Of a stretch of DNA of 12,401 bases, positions 6,766 to 12,401 are shown in pieces. The position numbers and the translations under genes were made by a program. Positions within the stretch are counted from its first letter, which is position 1. Every line of letters starts with the position of its first letter. Source of the stretch: JAEUIA01 sp038330085 (GTDB lineage: Bacteria; Planctomycetota; UBA1135; GCA-002686595). The DNA lies in the NCBI GenBank assembly GCA_038330085.1, contig JBBQNP010000134.1, positions 1 to 12,401 on the forward strand. The letters run 5' to 3'. Under the pieces are notes generated by a model that worked only from the letters and a program-made list of their open reading frames with translations, was not told the DNA's origin and made no database searches.

Positions 6766-6806
6766 GAGAGCCCACGACAGCCCGCTGCGTAGGATCGGCC
6801 GAGTTC

Positions 6807-6812
6807 AGGAGG
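6807..6812 (+). promoter_or_regulatory. Ribosome binding site of the channel gene
   Basis: aggagg lies four bases before GTG 6817, in frame with the channel. The ATG at 6815 is only two bases away and is out of frame, reaching TGA after six codons. The site is short-spaced but decides the start in favour of GTG. Confidence 0.6.
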
Positions 6813-6816
6813 TCAT

Positions 6817-7143
6817 GTGGATGCACGTACGCTGAGAAGGAACTTCGCTGTTGGCCTCTTCGTCGGGTTGCGAATCGTGTGGCCCATTTTGTCGGGCTTG
6901 CTGATGATCGTCGTCACGCTGGGTTTGGTCATCGGCCGGATCGAAGGGTGGAGGGTGTCGGAGTCGCTCTACTTTTCGTTCATATCCGCTTAGACAATTG
7001 GCTACGGCGATCTGACCCCGAAGACACTGATCACACGGGCGTTGGCGGTCCTCATCGGGATCTGTGGTGTGCTGTTGACTGCACTCGTAGCAGCGGTCGC
7101 GGTCAATGCGCTTACGGCACTCAAGTGGGGCGGTGAAGCGTGA
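6817..7143 (+). pseudogene. Small two-TM potassium channel interrupted by an in-frame TAG
   Basis: Read through one stop codon, this gives a 108-codon protein: a short basic N-terminus (DARTLRRNF), a first membrane helix ('VWPILSGLLMIVVTLGLVIG'), a pore helix ('SESLYFSFISA'), then TAG (6991-6993), the selectivity filter 'TIGYGDLTP', and a second membrane helix ('ALAVLIGICGVLLTALVAAV') to TGA 7141-7143. TxGYGD is the hallmark of K+ selectivity. Small two-TM channels of this family have a hydrophobic or threonine residue where TAG stands, and a single base change from TTG or TCG would explain it. No frameshift is present, so the lesion is recent or a sequencing error. The product stopping at codon 58 would lack the filter and be non-functional. 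Confidence 0.8.
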
Positions 7144-7239
7144 GACACGGCGGGCCCAGACTGAACGCTGGAAGCGTCGGCTGAGTCGAGCGCCTCGCCC
7201 CTGGTCTGGCGCGAAGGGGAGCAGATGCGATGGGTCCAA

Positions 7240-7938
7240 TCAGGGCGTGAACGCAGCGAGATCGAAGATCCCAAGCGCCGTCTCGATGCGCGCCACCTCG
7301 GCGACGGTGTCCTCGAAGCCGTGGTCGCCGAGCCTCTTGTGCTCATCGTCTTCGAACCGCTCGCCCAACTCCGCGTATTCGCTGCGTCCCACCACGGAGC
7401 GGAACGCGGGGAACACGACGGTGTCTTCGCGCGCGGCGTGAGGCCGATACATGCGCTCGAACTTGCGCAGCAACACTGCGACCTGGTCGTTCACACCTGT
7501 CTTCGTGAGGCGCAGGATCTCGTCCGTCAGATCCCGGCCGCGCTGATGCTGAAGACGCAAGGTCGTCACGGTCTGGACTTCGCGCTTCGCCGATTCGAGT
7601 CGGGGGAAGATGAACTGCTCTTCGTTTTTCTCGTGATAGTCCTCGACGAAGTGTCGCACGATGCCCGCGGCGCTCGAGATGAGCATCGGATCCACGCTCT
7701 CGCCGCGTTCGATGCGTCGGATCACTTCGCCGTACACGAGCAGCACGCGCTCGAGGACGCCGTGTTCCTGCATCAGGTCCTCGCCGGGTGTCACTTCCGC
7801 GTCGTCGGAATCTTCGGCTGAAGAGCGCTCACCGCCGGAAGCACAACCTGCGAGCAGGAGGGCGGCTCCCGCTGCAGAGTCACGCAAGAAGCGCCGACGT
7901 TCAGGGGTCGGCACGACGATCGAACGTCCAGACATCAT
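7240..7938 (-). CDS. Tat-exported hemerythrin-domain lipoprotein
   Basis: The 232-residue protein has a twin-arginine signal, RRRFLR (14-19), followed by a short hydrophobic stretch and a lipobox, LLAGC (C32). It should therefore be exported folded and lipid-anchored. The mature part is a hemerythrin/HHE four-helix domain with the expected ligands: H59 ('QEHGVL'), H102 and E106 ('YHEKNEEQFIFP'), H131 ('LQHQRGRDL'), and H167 and E171 ('RPHAAREDTVVFP'). Such domains bind a di-iron centre that handles O2 or NO or stores iron. Tat export fits a cofactor loaded in the cytoplasm. Start ATG 7938 has ggag eight bases upstream; a second ATG follows directly. It stands alone and converges on the broken channel gene. 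The exact physiological role is unknown. Confidence 0.9.
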   Translation of the reverse strand: MMSGRSIVVPTPERRRFLRDSAAGAALLLAGCASGGERSSAEDSDDAEVTPGEDLMQEHGVLERVLLVYGEVIRRIERGESVDPMLISSAAGIVRHFVEDYHEKNEEQFIFPRLESAKREVQTVTTLRLQHQRGRDLTDEILRLTKTGVNDQVAVLLRKFERMYRPHAAREDTVVFPAFRSVVGRSEYAELGERFEDDEHKRLGDHGFEDTVAEVARIETALGIFDLAAFTP

Positions 7939-8521
7939 GTGGTTGTCTCCAGCAGTCGCTTCGGTGCTCGCATCAACGCGAGCAGGAGGGAAACGCGCGG
8001 TCGCAATTCTGTTCGCCTGGGTTCGAGGCGGCGGACGGAATGCTCGTGCCGCCATTGTCCTGAGTCGGCGCGAATGCAGCGAACCGAAGCGTGTGATAGC
8101 GGCAGGATCTATCCGAGCTTCAAAGCGCCCTAGCGGATCGAGATCGCGTTCGTCAGGTTGAACGTCGAGCGGGTGCAGCAGCTCTGCTCGCGGCCGTGGC
8201 CGCTGCAATCGTCGAGGAGCGTGGTCGCGGTCACGTTCCTCGAGATCCCGGCTTCGTGAAAAAGCCGGCGGACAGTCGACGCACGTATCCAAGGGGTGCG
8301 GGGCGAGCATCACGAGCAGGTTGGTGACCACCGGGAGGATGCGATCATTGGGTAGCGCACCTCAGCAGCAGGCCGCGGGCAGGACGAAAGGAGGGACTTA
8401 CCACTCCACCCGGGGGGGATTGGGCGCTACGGGGGCCCTCACGTCCTCCTCCAAGCGCTCGAAACGTGCCGCAGGCGCGAAAGGGCTCGCCCCGGACGGA
8501 CGATAAACTGCCAGGATTCCC
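7939..8521. other. Gene-poor stretch between the hemerythrin gene and the phosphohydrolase pair
   Basis: The only coding trace is the minus-strand tail remnant ending at 8130. A hairpin, ccggctt/aagccgg (8248-8254 and 8262-8268, 7-nt loop), lies inside that remnant. The region must hold the divergent promoters for the hemerythrin gene and the plus-strand phosphohydrolase pair, but I can assign no -35/-10 boxes. agga lies five bases before the ATG at 8522. Confidence 0.4.
8130..8309 (-). pseudogene. Second orphaned secreted-protein tail
   Basis: Upstream of the hemerythrin gene a minus-strand frame ends 'SCCTRSTFNLTNAISIR' then TAG (8132-8130). It matches the 'C.(P/R)STFNLTN' end of the FG-GAP protein and is preceded by 'NVTATTLLDDCSGHGRE'. 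The frame is open for only 59 codons (a TGA at 8312-8310 closes it) with no start or signal peptide. The part before this tail, 'ASTVRRLFHEAGIS', does not look like the same family and may be out of frame or foreign. The tail identity is moderately sure; the upstream boundary is not. Confidence 0.5.
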
Positions 8522-10651
8522 ATGATTCGCCCCGCACGTTCCCTGGCGTTGGGACTCCTCGTCCTCGTCTGCATTTCGACCCCGGCATTTGCCTACGTCG
8601 GACCGGGCGCGGGGTTCGCGGTCGCAGGGTCCTTGTTCACGCTGCTCGGCACGTTCCTGCTGGCGTTCGCGATCATCCTCGTCTGGCCGTTCAAGGCGGC
8701 GGTGCGTGCGTTGACCCCGGCGCGACGCGGCAGGGGCAAGGTCGATCGCGTCGTCGTCATCGGTCTCGACGGTCTCGATCCCACTCTCGCGCAGCAGTAC
8801 GTTCGCGAAGGGCGCATGCCCAACCTCGCGCGGCTGCAGCAAGAGGGTTGCTTCCATCCGCTGCGCACTGCGTGTCCGCCGATCTCGCCGGTCGCGTGGT
8901 CGACGTTCGCGACGGGCGTCGATGCTTCGCGCCACAACATCTACGACTTCCTCACGCGCGATCCGTGCAACTACGCGCCGATGCTCTCGTCGTCGGACGT
9001 TCGGTCGGTGCCGCGCACGCTCAACCTCGGCTTCGCGGACGTGCCGTTCGGGCGGCGCGTGTCGATCCGGAGCATGCAGAAGAGTCAGCCGTTCTGGAAG
9101 CTGCTCGGCAACGCGCGCGTGTGGTCGACGATCCTGCGCGTGCCGATCACGTTCCCGCCGCAACCGTTCAAGAACGGCACGTTGTTGTCGGGCATGTGCG
9201 TGCCGGATCTGCAGGGGACGCAGGGCTCGTTCTCGTTCTACTCGACGAAAGAACGTCCGGCCGGCGCTCACATCGGTGGTCAGCAGTTCAAGATCGTCGT
9301 GCGCCACGGCAAGGTCGAATCGAACTTGACCGGACCGCACGGCGCCGACGGTGCGCCGATGAAGTCGCCGTTCAGCGTCGAGTTGGATGAGACGAAGAAT
9401 CGCGCGCGCATCACGGTCGGTCACGAGACCGTCGAGGTCGGTCCGCGCGAATACACGCCCTGGATCGTCGTGCCGTTCAAGGGCGTTCAAGGCATCGCGC
9501 GCTTCTGGATCCAGACTTGGACCGAGAGCGAGTTCGAGATCTACGCGACGCCGATCCACATCGATCCCGAGAAGCCGGCGCTGCCGATCAGCCATCCGTT
9601 CGTGTACTCGATCTACCTCGCGAAGCTGCTCGGTCCGTTCGGCACGTTGGGTCTGGCGGAAGACACGTGGGCGCTGAACGAGCGCGTGATCGACGAGGAA
9701 GCGTTCCTGGCGCAGGCCTGGATCTTCTTCGAAGAGCGCAAAAAACAGCTCTGGGACGCGCTCGACAAGACGCGCAAGGGCTTCGTGACGGTGGTGTTCG
9801 ACACGAGCGACCGCGTCAGCCACATGTTCTGGCGCACGCTCGAGAAGGATCACCCGGCCAACGCAGGCAAGGAAGTCGAACGCTGGCGCGATGTGATCCC
9901 CGACACCTACGCGCGCATGGACGCGATGGTCGGCGAAGCGCGCGCGAAGATCGGCGACGACCCCAAGACGATGTTGATGGTCATCAGCGACCACGGCTTC
10001 ACGAACTTCCGCCGCGGCGTGAACCTGAACACGTGGTTGCGCGACGAGGGGTATTTGGTCCTCAAGGACGGACACACGACGTCGGGCGACTGGTTCGCCG
10101 ATGTCGACTGGGATCGCACGCAGGCGTTCACGCTCGGCTTGACGGGCCTGTTCATCAACCGCAAGGGTCGCGAGAAGCACGGCGTCGTCGAACGCGAGGA
10201 CCTCGACGCGTTGTGCCGCGAGATCAAGGCAAAGCTCGAAGCGTTGCGCGATCCGGTCACGAACGAACCGGTGGTGCGCGAAGCGTTCTTGACGCGCGAA
10301 ATCCACGACGGGCCGTACGCCGACGCAGCGCCGGAAATCCTGGTCGGCTACCACAAGGGCTACCGCCATTCGTGGGATTGCGCGACCGGGGCCGTGTCGC
10401 ACGTCGTGTTCACGGACAACACGAAGAGCTGGTCGGGTGATCACTGTGTCGATCCGCGGCTCGTGCCCGGTGTGTTCTGGTGCGATCGCAAGATTGCGAT
10501 GGACGACCCGGCGCTGATCGACATCGCGCCGACGGTGCTCGATCTCTTCGGCGTCGAGGTGCCGCACTACATGCAGGGTCGCGCGCTGTTCGCCGAGCCT
10601 GTCGAGACACGTGGCAATGCGCGTCCTGCGCGCGTCGAGGTCCGTGCATGA
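8522..10651 (+). CDS. Alkaline phosphatase superfamily (NPP-like) phosphohydrolase, membrane-anchored
   Basis: The 709-residue enzyme begins with a signal-like helix (1-24), 'AYVGPGAG', and a second hydrophobic segment (about 31-58). The catalytic domain carries the metal and nucleophile residues of type I phosphodiesterases/nucleotide pyrophosphatases: D83 in 'VVVIGLDGLDP', S122 in 'PPISPVAWSTFATG' (aligning with the NPP threonine nucleophile), D430 and H434 in 'DTSDRVSHMFW', D490 and H491 in 'VISDHGF', and H641 in 'SGDH'. All residues of a two-zinc site are present, so it should be active. Residues about 250-400 form an inserted domain shared with its downstream paralogue. The substrate is unknown; this subgroup is usually listed only as predicted AP-superfamily hydrolases. 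Its stop overlaps the next start (ATGA), so the two are co-translated. Confidence 0.88.
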   Translation: MIRPARSLALGLLVLVCISTPAFAYVGPGAGFAVAGSLFTLLGTFLLAFAIILVWPFKAAVRALTPARRGRGKVDRVVVIGLDGLDPTLAQQYVREGRMPNLARLQQEGCFHPLRTACPPISPVAWSTFATGVDASRHNIYDFLTRDPCNYAPMLSSSDVRSVPRTLNLGFADVPFGRRVSIRSMQKSQPFWKLLGNARVWSTILRVPITFPPQPFKNGTLLSGMCVPDLQGTQGSFSFYSTKERPAGAHIGGQQFKIVVRHGKVESNLTGPHGADGAPMKSPFSVELDETKNRARITVGHETVEVGPREYTPWIVVPFKGVQGIARFWIQTWTESEFEIYATPIHIDPEKPALPISHPFVYSIYLAKLLGPFGTLGLAEDTWALNERVIDEEAFLAQAWIFFEERKKQLWDALDKTRKGFVTVVFDTSDRVSHMFWRTLEKDHPANAGKEVERWRDVIPDTYARMDAMVGEARAKIGDDPKTMLMVISDHGFTNFRRGVNLNTWLRDEGYLVLKDGHTTSGDWFADVDWDRTQAFTLGLTGLFINRKGREKHGVVEREDLDALCREIKAKLEALRDPVTNEPVVREAFLTREIHDGPYADAAPEILVGYHKGYRHSWDCATGAVSHVVFTDNTKSWSGDHCVDPRLVPGVFWCDRKIAMDDPALIDIAPTVLDLFGVEVPHYMQGRALFAEPVETRGNARPARVEVRA

Positions 10652-12401
10652 GGATTCCGCGCTGGACCGTCTACCCCGCGTTGGCGGTGTTGGCCGCGTT
10701 CTTGTTCCCTGCGTTCCCGCGTCACAAGCGCAGCGAGCCTTGGAATGATCCGGCGATCACTTTGTCGAATGAGTCGCCGAGCTTGCCGGCGATCTCGGTG
10801 ACGGACGCTGATCCGAACGCCGCGACGGACGCTGCATCGGTTGTCGCGAACGAGGATGCGTCGAGAGCGTCCACGAACCCGACTGCGACCGCTTCGAGCA
10901 CGACTGCGAAGGGCATCAAGGCCACAGCCGCGGAGGCACCGTCGAAGTACCCGCGCATGGTCGTGCTCGGTTTCGACGGGCTCGACCCCAACATTCTGCG
11001 CGACGTGATCGCGAAGTACCCCGAGCGCACGACGCACTTCAAACAGCTCGTCGACGAGGGCGGGCTGCATGAGCTCGGCACGACGACGCCGCCGCAATCG
11101 CCCGTCGCGTGGTCGACGTTCATCACGGGCCTCGACCCGGGCGGACACGGCATCTTCGACTTCCTTCACCGCGATCTCGTGACGCGCGCGCCTGCGCCTT
11201 CGACCACGAAGCAGGATCCGACGCACACGATCTGGCTGCCGGGCGAATGGCAGTTCCCCCTCGGCGGCGACAGCGAATCGAACCGCACGGGCAAGGCATT
11301 CTGGAGCCTGCTCGCGGAGCACGGCGTGCCCGCGTTCATCTGGCGCATGCCTGCGAACTTTCCGGTCGAGCCGGCGAAAGGCCTCTCGTTCTCGGGGATG
11401 ATGACGCCCGCGATCGATTCGGCTTACGGCAAGTGCACGCTGTGGACGACGGATCCGGATGAAGGCAGCTTCGGCCCCGACAGCCGCGTCGTTCCGGTGC
11501 GCGAGTTTCGCGACAACGCGCCCGACAATGCGCCCGGCGGCAGCGGCGTCATCGACACGTACCTGACCGGCCCGGACAACGCGTTCAAGAAAATCAGCAG
11601 AGCGGTGCGCATCCCCGTGCGCATCCTCGTCGATCACGCTGCGAACGCGGCAACGCTCCAGATCGCCGGGCGCTCGATCGTGCTGCAGCCCGGACAGTGG
11701 AGTGATTTCGTACGCGTGTCGTTCGACCTCTTGCCGGCGGGCACCTCGAGCGTACCCGGCATCGTGCGTTTCTACCTGCGCTCGCTCACGCCGGCAGTCA
11801 CGGTCTACGCATCGCCGGTCAACATCGATCCGATCGATCCCGCTGCAGCGGTGTCCGCGCCGAAGTCAGCCAGCCGCGATGTCGCGCGCGCGGTCGGCCT
11901 CTACTACACGCAGGGCATGCCCGAGGACGTCAACGCGCTCAAGGAGAACATCCTCACCGACGAGGAGTTCATGGAGCAGTCGAACCTCGTGCACGACGAG
12001 GGCGAGCACTTGATGAGCTACGCGATCGATCGCTGGCTCGGGGAGAAGGACGGCGGGTTCCTGTTCTTCTACTTCTCGGGCACCGACTTGTGCAGCCACA
12101 TGATGTGGCGCCACGCCGACGAGCATCATCCGTTCCACGACGACGCGTTCGCGAAGGCCGACTCGTCGAGGTGGACGGGCCGCACCGGCAGCACGTGGCG
12201 CGAGGTGATCGAGGACATCTACCTGCGCATGGATCCCGTGATCGGCGAGCTGCGCGCGCGCATGCCGACCGACACGACGTTCCTCGTCATCAGCGACCAC
12301 GGCTTCGCGAGCTTCCGCCGCAAGTTCGCGCTCAACACGTGGCTGCTCGACCACGGGTATCTCGTGTTGAAGGACGGCCGGACGCGCGAGCTCGCTCGCG
12401 A
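10648..12401 (+). CDS. Second alkaline phosphatase superfamily phosphohydrolase, cut by window end
   Basis: 584 codons are visible and the 3' end lies outside the window. The start ATG overlaps the previous TGA in ATGA, so translation is coupled. A short N-terminal membrane segment (about 8-24) is followed by a low-complexity Ala/Thr/Ser linker (about 40-97). The catalytic domain then shows D110 in 'MVVLGFDGLDPN', S151 in 'PPQSPVAWSTFITG', D480 and H484 in 'FSGTDLCSHMMW', and D550 and H551 in 'VISDHGF'. The last zinc histidine would lie beyond the end. It parallels its neighbour throughout, including 'YASPVNIDP' (versus 'YATPIHIDP') and 'LNTWL...GYLVLKDG', so the pair arose by duplication. 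The linker suggests a domain held away from the membrane, unlike the first copy. Confidence 0.87.
   Translation, partial: MRIPRWTVYPALAVLAAFLFPAFPRHKRSEPWNDPAITLSNESPSLPAISVTDADPNAATDAASVVANEDASRASTNPTATASSTTAKGIKATAAEAPSKYPRMVVLGFDGLDPNILRDVIAKYPERTTHFKQLVDEGGLHELGTTTPPQSPVAWSTFITGLDPGGHGIFDFLHRDLVTRAPAPSTTKQDPTHTIWLPGEWQFPLGGDSESNRTGKAFWSLLAEHGVPAFIWRMPANFPVEPAKGLSFSGMMTPAIDSAYGKCTLWTTDPDEGSFGPDSRVVPVREFRDNAPDNAPGGSGVIDTYLTGPDNAFKKISRAVRIPVRILVDHAANAATLQIAGRSIVLQPGQWSDFVRVSFDLLPAGTSSVPGIVRFYLRSLTPAVTVYASPVNIDPIDPAAAVSAPKSASRDVARAVGLYYTQGMPEDVNALKENILTDEEFMEQSNLVHDEGEHLMSYAIDRWLGEKDGGFLFFYFSGTDLCSHMMWRHADEHHPFHDDAFAKADSSRWTGRTGSTWREVIEDIYLRMDPVIGELRARMPTDTTFLVISDHGFASFRRKFALNTWLLDHGYLVLKDGRTRELAR

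Larger units (their letters stand above)
6536..6816. other. Intergenic stretch with two inverted repeats, upstream of the channel gene
   Basis: I find no gene in it. gttggc (6671-6676) and gccaac (6699-6704) form a 6-bp stem whose loop holds two copies of ctgaccg. The stronger structure is at 6719-6765. Promoter boxes cannot be assigned with confidence. Confidence 0.4.

Noticed and set aside
6991..6993. Pyrrolysine or another recoding at the TAG in the channel
   Set aside because: No supporting element is visible here, and the residue expected at that position is an ordinary hydrophobic or hydroxyl one; a nonsense change or sequencing error is simpler.
7240..8331. A longer, 363-residue start for the hemerythrin protein
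   Set aside because: The extra 131 residues are Arg/Asp/Pro-rich, cover the tail remnant in another frame, and would place the Tat signal internally.
8345..10567. A 740-codon open frame on the minus strand opposite the first phosphohydrolase
   Set aside because: It is a GC-rich antisense shadow: composition is dominated by R, A, D, E and H, it has no recognisable domain, and the plus-strand frame has all catalytic motifs of a known family.
10567..11637. A 356-codon minus-strand open frame opposite the second phosphohydrolase
   Set aside because: Antisense shadow of a well-supported enzyme; R/A/V/D/E-rich, no motif.

Overview
This is a GC-rich bacterial window that most likely comes from a member of the Planctomycetota. 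The main reason is the secreted FG-GAP protein at 4904-6535. It ends in a cysteine-containing module closing with a 'WYRNAAAFCTPSTFNLTNG..VTW'-type tail, which I recognise as a recurrent tail on secreted planctomycete proteins. Many small envelope proteins, an ECF sigma factor with a membrane anti-sigma factor, and a Tat-exported lipoprotein fit the same picture. The assignment is inference; no rRNA or tRNA lies in the window.

Layout. (1) 1-203: 3' end of cysC (APS kinase), converging through a nested inverted repeat on a GspG-like pseudopilin-fold gene (285-722, minus). (2) 723-1075: no intact gene, only a decayed copy of the secreted-protein tail ending at 948. (3) 1076-4271, minus strand: read in transcription order, an ECF sigma factor, an anti-sigma factor carrying a periplasmic thioredoxin-like domain (CPIC), a 70-residue secreted protein with CxxxC plus one further cysteine, and a secreted TPR protein. 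This is the most system-like block of the window. A 9-bp inverted repeat sits at the sigma gene start. (4) 4326-4903, minus: a frameshifted FAD-linked oxidase pseudogene. (5) 4904-6535, plus: FG-GAP/VCBS secreted protein with seven DxDGDxD calcium-binding loops. (6) 6817-7143, plus: a small two-TM potassium channel interrupted by one in-frame TAG just before the TIGYGD selectivity filter. (7) 7240-7938, minus: Tat-exported hemerythrin-domain lipoprotein, preceded by a second orphaned copy of the secreted-protein tail (stop at 8130). (8) 8522-12401, plus: two translationally coupled paralogues of the alkaline-phosphatase/NPP superfamily, the second cut by the window end.

How the genes may work together. 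The sigma/anti-sigma pair is the only recognisable regulatory unit. The thioredoxin-like domain on the far side of the membrane suggests, by inference, that it senses redox state or a disulfide partner. The small cysteine-containing secreted protein just downstream is a possible partner or target. The tandem phosphohydrolases probably act at or outside the membrane on phosphodiester substrates that I cannot name. The window also holds four decayed or interrupted genes (two tail remnants, the FAD oxidase, the K+ channel), so the stretch between about 4.3 and 8.5 kb looks like turnover-prone accessory DNA.
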